Below, one piece after another: positions 1 through 7,047 of a stretch of 12,664 nucleotides of DNA (within the stretch, counting starts at the first letter, position 1; every line of letters begins with the position of its first letter). The stretch comes from a bacterium. Lineage in GTDB: Bacteria; SZUA-182. The translations under genes were made by a program, and so were the position numbers. The notes below the pieces were generated by a model. It was not told where the DNA came from, did no database searches, and saw nothing but the letters and a program-made list of their open reading frames with translations. Location of the stretch: assembly GCA_003230635.1 (NCBI GenBank), contig QIFF01000265.1, forward strand, positions 1 through 12,664, written 5' to 3'.

Positions 1-503
1 TTTGTAGCATTAAAACGCTCTGCCTCAATCAATGCAGATACTGTCCGATGCAATAACTGATACCTGATGTTCCCCAAAGGCTTACTGAATAATCCAAGTT
101 GCTCACAGAGAAATTTCAGTCTGGTCTTTTTCCCAGGAGAACCATTTTCTTGCCATTCCGATACTAAGGGGCCAAATGGCTCGTTCACCTTACCTTCAAC
201 GGCTATCGAGATCAAGTCCCCTTGGGATCGTGCAAGAATGAATATATCATTTTGGGAAGGTCGGCCCCTACCTGGGAGAGGGACTTTATACTCAGGGAAA
301 GCAACCAGGATTTCCATTTCTTTAAAAAATGGATAAGCTGATTGAGAAAAAACCTGCTTTATGCTATCTGGAAAACCATCAGCCTGTTCCCAACAATAGG
401 CAAGGGTTTTGGCAGAATAACCACTTCGCCATTGTTTCAATGGTTCAGCTAAAAAACTCTTCCACTTTTCAGGCCCTTTAGAGGGAATAAAGATTTTGTT
501 CAT
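1..503 (-). CDS. DUF6946-like protein, 3' end outside the window
   Basis: Reading from an ATG at 503 down to base 1 without a stop gives 167 residues, so the C-terminus is off the left edge. The start follows AAAGGGG about 10 nt upstream. The protein opens MNKIFIPSKGPEKWK, then has GYSAKTLAYCWE (about 28-39), a VPLPGRGRPSQND segment (about 74-86), an AVEGKVNEPFGP block (about 101-112) and IRYQLLHRTVSALIEAERF near the end. From memory this layout matches the DUF6946 family; I could not check it. The pattern N-D86 ... E103-G-K105 resembles the D...ExK core of PD-(D/E)xK nucleases. That catalytic reading is inference, and no function is claimed. The start overlaps the stop of a 24-codon ORF, suggesting coupled translation. 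Confidence 0.7.
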   Translation of the reverse strand, partial: MNKIFIPSKGPEKWKSFLAEPLKQWRSGYSAKTLAYCWEQADGFPDSIKQVFSQSAYPFFKEMEILVAFPEYKVPLPGRGRPSQNDIFILARSQGDLISIAVEGKVNEPFGPLVSEWQENGSPGKKTRLKFLCEQLGLFSKPLGNIRYQLLHRTVSALIEAERFNAT

Positions 504-574
504 TTGTCATTTTCCCCTTTGACTTTGACTCGCTTCTGCAATATTTCTTGGATCTCCTCAACGGCAAAAGACAT
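500..574 (-). CDS. 24-codon ORF overlapping the DUF6946-like gene
   Basis: ATG at 574-572 reads MSFAVEEIQEILQKRVKVKG... for 24 residues. It ends in a TGA that shares bases with the ATG of the DUF6946-like gene (ATGA overlap, opposite phase). The peptide is charged and probably helical. No clear Shine-Dalgarno precedes it (TTTAAAATCTG), and an in-frame stop lies a few codons upstream, so it cannot extend. It could be a leader peptide that couples translation, the remnant of a longer gene, or chance; the exact overlap is the main support. Confidence 0.3.
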   Translation of the reverse strand: MSFAVEEIQEILQKRVKVKGENDK

Positions 575-641
575 CAGATTTTAAATTACGACCAACGTTA
601 GCTGGGCTATCTTTGCAAACTGTCAAAGCCGGATATTGGAG

Positions 642-911
642 CTAAATCAACTCCTTTAACCCCTTACCAGGCTTAAACTTAATCACATTCTTAGCAGCAA
701 TTTTTATTGCCTCACCAGTTTGAGGGTTACGGCCTGTGCGAGCAGCTCGCTTGGATACGGAGAAAGTGCCAAAGCCTACTAAGGTCACGGAATTACCATT
801 TTTCAGGGCCTCGCCTACCCCTTCAAGCATTGAATTTAAAGCCTTCGCGGCGGCGGCTTTGCTCAATCCGTTGTCGGCAGCTATTTTAGCAGCCAAGCCT
901 GCTTTGTTCAT
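642..911 (-). CDS. hup: HU-family nucleoid DNA-binding protein
   Basis: The 89-residue length is normal for HU/IHF beta-type proteins. HU is a small basic homodimer that bends DNA with little sequence specificity and acts in the nucleoid, replication, recombination and repair. Visible features: N-terminal helices ([11 protein letters not shown] ... [21 protein letters not shown]), the [11 protein letters not shown] strand (about 42-52), and the DNA-intercalating beta-arm signature GRNPQTGE (about 60-67), then [11 protein letters not shown]. The start is fixed by a near-perfect AAGGAGGT 5 nt upstream of ATG. It has its own promoter. The [18 protein letters not shown] stretch recalls proteobacterial (delta-type) HU more than typical Bacillus HBsu; this is an impression. 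It may be host or element encoded; HU can also assist integrases. Confidence 0.95.
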   Translation of the reverse strand: MNKAGLAAKIAADNGLSKAAAAKALNSMLEGVGEALKNGNSVTLVGFGTFSVSKRAARTGRNPQTGEAIKIAAKNVIKFKPGKGLKELI

Positions 912-951
912 TTGCGACCTCCTTTATCAATGGGTTTTAGATTGTATGAGA

Positions 952-980
952 AATATACTGTGTTACCCTTAAGATGTCAA
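952..980 (-). promoter_or_regulatory. sigma70-type promoter of hup
   Basis: Read on the minus strand: a perfect -35 TTGACA (bases 980-975), exactly 17 bp of spacer, and a -10 TATATT (957-952; 5 of 6 to consensus). The expected start site near 945 gives a leader of about 33 nt carrying the AAGGAGGT site. Confidence 0.8.
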
Positions 981-1097
981 CAGCGGGGGTAATTTACAGC
1001 AAACCTCTCCTGTTAAGATATTGACAAAACATAGTAAGTTACATTGTCATAGCAATTAAGCGGAAAGTCAACTTTCTTAATCTTGAGTACTGCCGAC

Positions 1098-1220
1098 ATG
1101 ACCAGAAAAGAAATTGCCAAAAAGCTTGTGGAAGTATTACCCGCCGAGTTTTTCAAGCGAGACCTCCACCTAAAAATAGACATTGAAGGGCAAAAAACAA
1201 AAAACCTCTTCTTTTATTAA
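1098..1220 (+). pseudogene. Short ORF that runs into the IS1380 element (possible truncated gene)
   Basis: ATG at 1098 reads MTRKEIAKKLVEVLPAEFFK... for 40 codons and stops at 1218-1220, about 15 nt inside the left end of the insertion sequence (putative end at 1205). The first ~34 residues look like ordinary protein (amphipathic, charged); the last few are IS-encoded (KNLFFY). It may be the 5' end of a gene cut by the insertion. I found no continuation beyond the right end of the IS, no recognisable family and no strong ribosome binding site, so chance is possible. Confidence 0.3.
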
Positions 1221-1280
1221 TGGTTTCGGTAAGGTATAATGCTCACCAATCAGGTGAAACCATTTTCAAAAAGAAGAGGT
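1204..1280 (+). promoter_or_regulatory. Hairpin and internal promoter controlling the transposase
   Basis: Two arms form a long imperfect stem: ACCTCTTCTT (1204-1213) with AAGAAGAGGT (1271-1280), and TGGTTTC (1221-1227) with GAAACCA (1256-1262), separated by a small internal loop. The 3' arm contains the transposase ribosome binding site (AGAGGTG, 1275-1281). A consensus -10 TATAAT lies in the hairpin loop (1235-1240), with only a weak -35. A transcript starting inside the element near 1247 would lack the 5' arm and leave the site free; a read-through transcript would fold and mask it. Confidence 0.55.
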
Positions 1281-2692
1281 GAACTAATGATACGACAAAC
1301 TGTATTTCCTTTCAAGCTAAAAAGGACGAAAGAAGAAATAACCGCTCGCAGCGGGTTGGCAATATATGGGGAATTGATGCAGGCTTATCGAGTAGATAAG
1401 CTGGTGGGGCAATACTTGCCCAAACCTGGGTCAGGAGCGGGAATCTCAGCCATCAACTATGTGCGGCCCATTTCTATGATGCTTTACGGGGGCGGGGAGA
1501 AAGTAGATCACACCAGAGAAATCAGAGACGATAAAGCCCTGCGGGCAGTCTTGAAAATGGATAGAGTTCCTTCTGTCTCCGCCATGGGGGATTGGCTGGT
1601 GCGCATGGGATTCGGAGGCGGAATCGAAGGGATGGAAAAGGTATGTGATGGTATTAACCGCAAGATATTGCGGCAAGATAAGCGGCTGGAATATACCTTG
1701 ATCATCGATCCCACTATTATAGAAGCCAATAAACGGGATGCGCAGATGAGCTATGAAGGAGTGAAGGGTTATCGCCCGGTAGTAGCGACGCTCAAGGAAC
1801 TGCCCCTGGTGATAGCTTATCAGTTCAAGGAGGGTAACGATAACAGCGGCAAACTTGACATCGTAAAGAAAGCCTTTGAGAAAATGCCCAGGCACAAAAA
1901 GATAAAAGAAGCGCTTTTGGATGCCGAGCACTACTGTAATGATGTGATGGACTACCTGAATGACAGCGGAGCAAGTTGGGCCATCGGCGCCGATAAAGAC
2001 GAAGCGGTGATGAAAGCGATTGAATCTATTCCCCAAAGCGGCTGGCAGGCGTACCAGACAAAAGACGGGATTACTACCGACCGGCAGATAGCTGAAACAG
2101 TTCATTGCACCAACAAGGGCAAAGAAGCTTTTCGCCTGATAGTACTCAGGCGGCGGGACAAGCAACTGGAACTTTTCAAAAACACTTACCACTACCACTG
2201 CATCGCCGCCAAGTTCAAGCAAGAAGTCAGCGCTCAAGAAGTGGTCTGGCATTACAACCAGCGGGCACATATCGAAAATCATATCAAGGAATTAAAAGGC
2301 GGCTTCGGCATGCAAAGCATGCCCAGCGGGGAATTTGTCGGAAATGCCGTTTGGTTTGCTATCGGCGTTATGAGCTACAATTTATTTGTTGCCCAGAAAC
2401 TTTTCACCCTGCCGGAGGGCTGGCAAAACAAGACCATCAAAAGCGTTCGCTGGCTATTGGTGGAAGTAGCGGGCAAGTGGATTGAGCACGGCAGGCAAGT
2501 GATTCTAAAGCTGGCTGCCGGCAAAAAGAAATTCGACCTTTATTTACAGATGAGGCAGCGGATATACGCCCTATCATTGGAGTGAGCGCAGGTTAGCCGA
2601 CAAATCTGAACCAATGGAAAAAGCCAGGCCGTAGTGTGCCTGAAACCGGCATTTGAAGGCAGAACTCGGCGAATCAACCCAAAAAGAACCGG
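1205..2692 (+). mobile_element. IS1380-family insertion sequence
   Basis: A complete DDE transposase is flanked by short imperfect inverted repeats. The left end CCTCTTCTTTT (1205-1215) pairs with the right end, which reads CCGGTTCTTTT on the minus strand (2692-2682), matching at 9 of 11 positions. The element would be about 1.49 kb, slightly short for this family. I see no clear target-site duplication (AAAA on the left, TGGT on the right), so the ends are tentative. A run AAAACC also mirrors on both sides and could move the ends a few bases outward. Confidence 0.6.
1287..2585 (+). CDS. IS1380-family transposase
   Basis: The product is a DDE transposase for cut-and-paste movement of the surrounding element. 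The family call rests on the ALRAVLKMDRVPSVSAMGDWL block (about residues 85-104) and the YNQRAHIENHIKELKGGFG block (about 323-341) followed by WFAIGVMSYNLF, both characteristic of IS1380 transposases. Likely catalytic residues are D141 (IIDPTIIEA), D212 (LLDAEHY) and E330 (HIENHIKELK). The 432-aa length is normal and no frameshift is seen, so the gene could be active. I chose ATG 1287, not the in-frame ATG 1239, because AGAGGTG sits 5-6 nt upstream and 1239 overlaps the -10 box. Translation is probably restrained by the upstream hairpin. Confidence 0.9.
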   Translation: MIRQTVFPFKLKRTKEEITARSGLAIYGELMQAYRVDKLVGQYLPKPGSGAGISAINYVRPISMMLYGGGEKVDHTREIRDDKALRAVLKMDRVPSVSAMGDWLVRMGFGGGIEGMEKVCDGINRKILRQDKRLEYTLIIDPTIIEANKRDAQMSYEGVKGYRPVVATLKELPLVIAYQFKEGNDNSGKLDIVKKAFEKMPRHKKIKEALLDAEHYCNDVMDYLNDSGASWAIGADKDEAVMKAIESIPQSGWQAYQTKDGITTDRQIAETVHCTNKGKEAFRLIVLRRRDKQLELFKNTYHYHCIAAKFKQEVSAQEVVWHYNQRAHIENHIKELKGGFGMQSMPSGEFVGNAVWFAIGVMSYNLFVAQKLFTLPEGWQNKTIKSVRWLLVEVAGKWIEHGRQVILKLAAGKKKFDLYLQMRQRIYALSLE

Positions 2693-2980
2693 TGGTTTTA
2701 GCCATGTAAAGACTACAATGTCTTTTTCAGCTTTAAAAAGTACCCAAAATCACAATGCAAGCTGTTGGTGAACCAATGTCTATTTTTGGGTTGGAAATTG
2801 GTATTGACACACATGGCTTAATTTGATACTTTAACATAAGTGATACGGGTTCTGTTTTGGACAGGGCTTGGAAAAAGTGGCCAATAGGGGCAATTGTAAC
2901 CAATGCGAAAACAATTAGAGATGGTCTTCTTTAGTGCCTTAAATTAATAAAAGCGGAGGTTCTGATATGGATCAATGAGG
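2586..2980. other. Gene-free, IS-scarred stretch
   Basis: About 400 bp without a convincing gene. It holds the IS right end (to about 2692), a small hairpin AAAGAC/GTCTTT followed by TTC (2708-2727) that could be a weak terminator, an 8-bp inverted repeat AGCCATGT / ACATGGCT (2700-2707 and 2811-2818), and a promoter-like TTGACA (2804-2809) 17 bp from a poor TACTTT. At 2954-2978 there is a good GCGGAGG site 7 nt before an ATG whose frame stops after three codons (ATG GAT CAA TGA), right before the putative end of the IS3 remnant. Confidence 0.5.
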
Positions 2981-3043
2981 TGGACTGGTTTGTCAAGACC
3001 AAAAATTCACTTTTTTTAGATGCACTGGTTGATATAATGTTTT

Positions 3044-3098
3044 AGAAAAAGGGGTAACGGAAGGAGCACGTAGTGCGACTGGAGTTACCCCTTTTTCT
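3044..3098 (+). terminator. Strong palindromic hairpin, bidirectional terminator or tiny RNA
   Basis: AGAAAAAGGGGTAAC (3044-3058) is perfectly complementary to GTTACCCCTTTTTCT (3084-3098). The 25-nt interior carries a second small stem GCAC-GTA-GTGC (3066-3076). Both strands end the stem with CCCCTTTTT, so it can terminate in either direction, including transcripts from the IS3 fragment. A TATAAT at 3033-3038 lies directly upstream on the plus strand and would place a start near 3045, at the foot of the hairpin. The -35 is poor (T-rich), so a dedicated RNA is only a possibility. Confidence 0.6.
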
Positions 3099-3151
3099 GG
3101 CCGCCGAAACGTCGCTTCCCCCTCCATTTCCGGTAAAATCATGCCCCTGTC

Positions 3152-3379
3152 TTATTGGATGCAAATCCCGTAATGTACCTCGTAAGGCGTCTTGTATCCC
3201 AGCGACTGATGATAACGCCGATGATTGAAAAGATTAAAATAATCGCTCAAACCCTTGCGGGCGTCGGCATAGACCCGGTAGTCTTTGATATAAACCTCTT
3301 CATACTTCACGCTTCTCCAGAGCCGCTCGGAGAAGATGTTGTCAAAGACCCTTCCTTTGCCGTCCATGCTGATGTCGAT
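3152..3379 (-). pseudogene. C-terminal fragment of an IS3-family transposase
   Basis: The fragment encodes the end of the rve integrase core: IDISMDGKGRVFDN, then IFSERLWRSVKYEEVY with the final catalytic glutamate, and YFNLFNHRRYHQSLGYKTPYE at the C-terminus. These are hallmarks of the IS3 family (OrfB, IS150/IS3-like groups). The first two catalytic aspartates and the whole N-terminal half are absent. Upstream of about 3380 the reading frame loses similarity, so the fragment cannot be active. The internal ATG at 3367 is in the middle of the conserved motif and is not a true start. Confidence 0.85.
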
Positions 3380-3383
3380 CTCC

Positions 3384-3467
3384 TTATTTGTCTCTCGCCC
3401 CCAAAAACCCCGTTTTGGAAAACAACCCCCATAGGGTCTCTTTTAAGCTCATCTGAAAATGAGGCAT
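3384..3467 (-). CDS. Doubtful 27-codon ORF at the IS3 remnant break point
   Basis: ATG at 3467 reads MPHFQMSLKETLWGLFSKTG... and stops at 3384, just where the IS3 fragment begins. The same frame can extend up to an ATG at about 3504. The LWGLFSKTG part faintly recalls the W..F..TG core of YqzL-like small proteins, but the C-terminal half of that family is absent. It could be a small gene cut by the IS3 element, or chance. Confidence 0.15.
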   Translation of the reverse strand: MPHFQMSLKETLWGLFSKTGFLGARDK

Positions 3468-3539
3468 ATCCCTTGTAATATCAATAAGTAAGACATAGAG
3501 CATTGGCTCGCCAACCCTTGATTGTCAAAAATACTTAAA

Positions 3540-4001
3540 AATTCGCTGTAAAGCCGTGTCCCGCTTGGGTTTACAGACATGTGTAGTTTTTAGCGTAATG
3601 ACCCAAAGGTGTGATCGGATACATAGGTTATATTGCGGCAATTAGATTTGATATATCAATTAGTTATCCTCTAAAAACCGTAGGCGCTGGTATGACCCAA
3701 AATGACCCAAATTTGATCCATTCCAACCTTTAAACATGGCTGCAAGGACAAGGGTAAAAAGCAATTGTCTTCTCACAATTTGCAGTCAACAGAGTAAATA
3801 TTAGGTCTGATTTTAATATTATTTTTGTAATGCAAAATAAATAATATTGTTAATAATCGCCAATTAGTAGGAACATTAAGTTTTATATTCTTTATATTAC
3901 AATTAGTTATATCAGATTTCGGAATGAATTATTGTAGGAACACAACACCTATTATTTTGATAATACAATTAGATAGGTATTTGTCATTGTAGGAACAAAT
4001 A
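3540..4001. repeat. Repeat-rich AT-rich block, candidate replication origin
   Basis: About 460 bp without a gene contain three sets of short repeats. ATGACCCAAA occurs at 3598-3607, 3692-3701 and 3702-3711, the last two in perfect tandem. CAATTAG occurs at 3639, 3657, 3861, 3900 and 3966. TAGGAACA occurs at 3868, 3935 and 3990, the last two as the identical 12-mer ATTGTAGGAACA. There is also a hairpin CTGTAAAGCC/GGGTTTACAG (3546-3576, one mismatch). Bases from about 3780 to 3990 are extremely AT-rich, like an unwinding element. It lies against the 3' end of a primase-type gene. Iterons plus an AT tract plus an initiator or primase is the layout of plasmid and phage-satellite origins; the function is inferred. 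Confidence 0.5.
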
Positions 4002-4021
4002 ACATGAAAATTTTCTTGAGG

Positions 4022-6985
4022 TTATTTCCGAATTTTAAGGATGGAAGCCTTAATTTTCCACACTCTTTCGAGGAATGATTTTCCTTCCCCTCCCGGGATC
4101 CTCTCCCTGCCGGTTAAATTTCTTCCCTTGCCCGGTTTCTTAATATACCCTTTTTCTATCAATTCCCTGCTGATAGAGGCGCTGGAAAAACTGAGCGCTT
4201 TTTCGTCTCCCAAACGGGAATTCTTGCGTACTATTTCCATAACAATCTTGGGAAGAAGGCAGATAAATTTTCTGTTTTCCTTGTAGTATCCAATTACAGG
4301 AATACCTTGGTGAATATGACTCTCTACATAATGATCCAAGATTTTCACCTGCTCGGCCCGTAACAGTTCTTTCAATTCCGAGATGAAAATATCTAGCGGC
4401 CTGAATTCGTTTATCCCGAGCAACATCTTTGCAAGAATCCCCTTCAAGATTTTTTCATGTTCCGACATTAAACTGTCCGCATAAGCTTGGTTTATAGCTT
4501 CGATTTCGGCGGCGAACTCCAAGAATGCCCTTAACCCGGCCCCTGAAAGGGCGGCGTTCGAAACCAGTCTTTGACTGTTATCGGTATTCAAGCCATCCAG
4601 ATATATCGAGTCGGCAAACGAATCAAGGTAGCTGCGAATTCGATTTATCCAAACTTCCCGCTTTTGTTTTTGTAGCCAGGCGATATAGTGGGCCGGAATC
4701 TTCCGGTAATCCTGGCGCCGGCTTAAACAGCTTTGAAGTCTTTTAGCATCTTTTTTAGGGTTAAATTTCAGTAAAAGGCATCGAGCCAAAAATGGGCTTT
4801 CTGCCTTTGGGATATCTTTTCCGGTTATCATGAACATGCATTTTATTTTCGCTTTGGAAGTCGTTCGTCCAATGGATTGGTGTTCACTGGAATCCAGGAG
4901 AACTCTAATGGAGGAGCTTTTAAAATTATTGATTGTCCAAAGCGCACCTCGGCATTTGGCGGCTTCTTGCCGGTCGACCTTCGGAGTGCTCCGGGAGGCC
5001 GACTGTTCCTCGGCCTGAAAATCGCCCCAAATGGATTGAGCCAATCCGCTGAGTTCATTCATTCCTCTCCATGATGATCCCGCCAGAAAAAGAATATAAG
5101 GAGGGAATTTTCTTTCCAGGTTCATTCCAAAAAGGAGCGGCCCCAAAAAGGCGTGAGCCAGAACCGGCAAGGTAATATTTCTGGGTTGAAAATCGAGATA
5201 ATCCTCCAATAGATGTTGGATTAATTTTTTTGCCTCTTTTTCAGGGGACGGTTCCAGATCAAGTCGTCGCGCTTTGGCATATTCGTTTCCTATCTCCACC
5301 TTTGCCCCGGTTTTTGAGGTGGGGATGATCTTTCCCTTGCGAATGGTAAGAGAGGGCGATACAAAACCTGCGCTTGGATGAATCCCGAAGAACGAATAAA
5401 CCGTCTTTTGCCTGGGGGGATCATATGGAATTGAAGCTGCCAATCGGATTATGTCGGTATCTGCAGGAGAAAATCGCGCATGATGGCCGGCCTGATTGAA
5501 AATACAGCGGGCAAGCTTGGCATTGTTACCCCACTCGGCGGCCTTGATTTGAAACGGTCTTTTCCATTTTCCGGCTGCAATTTCTCCAAGCAAAGTTTTT
5601 TGGGCAATAGTTGAGCCGTTTTCCCGGACTTCACCGTCATCATCGATCCTCTCTTCTGTTATCCGAATATGGAAGTTGGCTGTTTCCTGGATATTGTCTG
5701 CAGGACCGCTTGGAGTAATTTGAAAGGACTGCTTCTTAATGGTGTTATCCGACAAATAAAAAATGTTGTCTCCCTGCTGAAAGATCGGCGGTCCCAATTG
5801 TCGTTCCGTCCGCCGCTCGATTTCTTCCCGTAATCGGGCATTATCTTTTTGAACCGCCTCTTTCACTTGTGCCCGAAGGGAGGTCAACCCTTCACCGGTT
5901 TTCTTTTTAAACTCTCTGATTAACCGGTCCTGTTCAAGTTTAGTCTGTCGTCCGATCTCCAGCAGGATATCGTTAACTATTTCTGTTTGACCAGCTTTAA
6001 TAAGATCGCCGGAAATGGATTGAACGGCATATTCCACCGGTAACAGGGCGCTGTCGATGACCTGTTGAAAATCAGCGGAGGTGGATATGAAGAAGGAACA
6101 GATGTCGATGTTGCTTTCATCGACTAATCGCTGAATCTCGCAATATTCTCTTAGCGACGTTTCCTCCATTCTCTTTGCCAGTTCTCGGGAGGTAATGCCG
6201 GGGTGGATATTGTATTTCCTCAACTGATCTCGTGCTGCTTTTTGTTTTTCTCCTAAGGGCGGTTGAGCAACTTGACAAGATATCTTCGCTTTAGATAAAC
6301 GGCGGGCGGAGCGAAGAATCACTTTCCATCCGGCTTCTTGAATTCGGTTGTCAGGACAGAAAATTACTTTTCCCACCCCCTCCAATTTAGATAGAATCCA
6401 ATCCCAATCGTCTTCCCGAATATCCCCGGCGGCCGGGCTGATTGCCGGAAACCCATGATAATCGAGACTGATACAATCGGGGATTCCTTCGGTGACGATT
6501 ACAAAATCCGGCTGTTTGATTAGGATGTCCTGGTTGTAAAGAAGGCGGCCGTCGATTCCTTCGGCCACCCATGGTTGTCCCTCTGGGTCATAAATGGGCA
6601 GCTTCCGGTATTTGGGGCATTCATTATAATCCGATATCCAGGGTGGTTTTAGAGCAATCATGAAGACCGCCTGCCCTTTTGTGATATATGGAAAGACCAG
6701 TCGATCTTTAAAAACCGGATGAATGATCTGCTGATTTTTATCATCCGGTCGGAATGCGCCCGAGGCGGTCATTTCTCTAAGAGTAAAACCGCATTGGGTA
6801 AGATGCTCGATCAAACCGGGATTCTCAGCATAACCGATCAAAAACTTCCGGATGATTTTTGGGTTAAAAGCATATTTCTCTTTGAGATGGGTCAGTGCCT
6901 GCGAGTTATCGAGTAATTTCCCGTTATAATAATATGCCGCCTCTGTCAAACATTCCCAGGCACGAAGGGTGAGAGATTCGGTCAT
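4022..6985 (-). CDS. TOPRIM primase / DUF927-like replication protein with degenerate ATPase motifs
   Basis: I chose ATG at 6985 (987 aa) because GGGAG lies 7 nt upstream; an adjoining in-frame TTG at 6988 would add one residue. The N-terminus lacks a CHC2 zinc finger and starts with a DnaG-like helical part (HLKEKYAFNPKIIRKFLIGYA, about 33-53). A TOPRIM-like region follows: VTEGIPDCIS (E about 166) and IFCPDNRIQEAGW (D about 212), although the second Asp of the usual DxD is not obvious. Residues about 345-397 form a charged coiled coil. From about 480 a DUF927/SF3-like helicase region follows. The P-loop position reads AGSSWRGMNELSG (about 636-648), without the Lys-Ser/Thr, and the Walker B position reads LWTINNFK (about 682-689), with Asn-Asn for Asp-Asp. 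The Arg in FLARCLLLKF (about 732-741) remains. Likely role: replication of a mobile element at the adjacent repeats (inference). Confidence 0.8.
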   Translation of the reverse strand: MTESLTLRAWECLTEAAYYYNGKLLDNSQALTHLKEKYAFNPKIIRKFLIGYAENPGLIEHLTQCGFTLREMTASGAFRPDDKNQQIIHPVFKDRLVFPYITKGQAVFMIALKPPWISDYNECPKYRKLPIYDPEGQPWVAEGIDGRLLYNQDILIKQPDFVIVTEGIPDCISLDYHGFPAISPAAGDIREDDWDWILSKLEGVGKVIFCPDNRIQEAGWKVILRSARRLSKAKISCQVAQPPLGEKQKAARDQLRKYNIHPGITSRELAKRMEETSLREYCEIQRLVDESNIDICSFFISTSADFQQVIDSALLPVEYAVQSISGDLIKAGQTEIVNDILLEIGRQTKLEQDRLIREFKKKTGEGLTSLRAQVKEAVQKDNARLREEIERRTERQLGPPIFQQGDNIFYLSDNTIKKQSFQITPSGPADNIQETANFHIRITEERIDDDGEVRENGSTIAQKTLLGEIAAGKWKRPFQIKAAEWGNNAKLARCIFNQAGHHARFSPADTDIIRLAASIPYDPPRQKTVYSFFGIHPSAGFVSPSLTIRKGKIIPTSKTGAKVEIGNEYAKARRLDLEPSPEKEAKKLIQHLLEDYLDFQPRNITLPVLAHAFLGPLLFGMNLERKFPPYILFLAGSSWRGMNELSGLAQSIWGDFQAEEQSASRSTPKVDRQEAAKCRGALWTINNFKSSSIRVLLDSSEHQSIGRTTSKAKIKCMFMITGKDIPKAESPFLARCLLLKFNPKKDAKRLQSCLSRRQDYRKIPAHYIAWLQKQKREVWINRIRSYLDSFADSIYLDGLNTDNSQRLVSNAALSGAGLRAFLEFAAEIEAINQAYADSLMSEHEKILKGILAKMLLGINEFRPLDIFISELKELLRAEQVKILDHYVESHIHQGIPVIGYYKENRKFICLLPKIVMEIVRKNSRLGDEKALSFSSASISRELIEKGYIKKPGKGRNLTGRERIPGGEGKSFLERVWKIKASILKIRK

Positions 6986-7047
6986 CAATTATCTCCCGGA
7001 GGATGGATTGTTTTATCCGGATATTTTACTCGCAATTATTGCCGTTT

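Larger units (their letters stand above)
2981..3379 (-). mobile_element. Remnant of an IS3-family element
   Basis: Only the 3' part of an IS3-type transposase remains on the minus strand. The putative element end TGGACTGG (2981-2988) has the TG terminus usual for IS3 ends, but no mirrored partner was found in the window, so the other end is missing. The outer limits are approximate. Confidence 0.4.

Noticed and set aside
67..336. 89-codon plus-strand frame
   Set aside because: It lies antisense to the DUF6946-like gene, whose frame has coherent motifs, a ribosome binding site and an open continuation to the edge.
1446..2282. 278-codon minus-strand frame inside the transposase
   Set aside because: It is a shadow of the transposase, which has catalytic residues and family motifs; the antisense protein is low in charge pattern and has no recognisable domain.
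1098..2760. Gene split by the IS1380 element with its 3' part beyond 2692
   Set aside because: None of the frames I checked beyond the right end gave a convincing continuation, and no target-site duplication marks the junction.
3044..3098. Integron attC site, because of the GTTA...TAAC palindrome
   Set aside because: The arms read GGGTAAC and GTTACCC, which do not fit RYYYAAC and GTTRRRY, and no cassette structure surrounds it.
3384..3467. YqzL-like small protein
   Set aside because: Only the LWGLFSKTG portion is reminiscent; the conserved C-terminal half is missing and the ribosome binding site is poor. It is listed only as a doubtful ORF.
3540..4001. CRISPR array
   Set aside because: The repeats are 7-12 bp with irregular spacing and several different sequences, unlike 23-40 bp repeats with uniform spacers.
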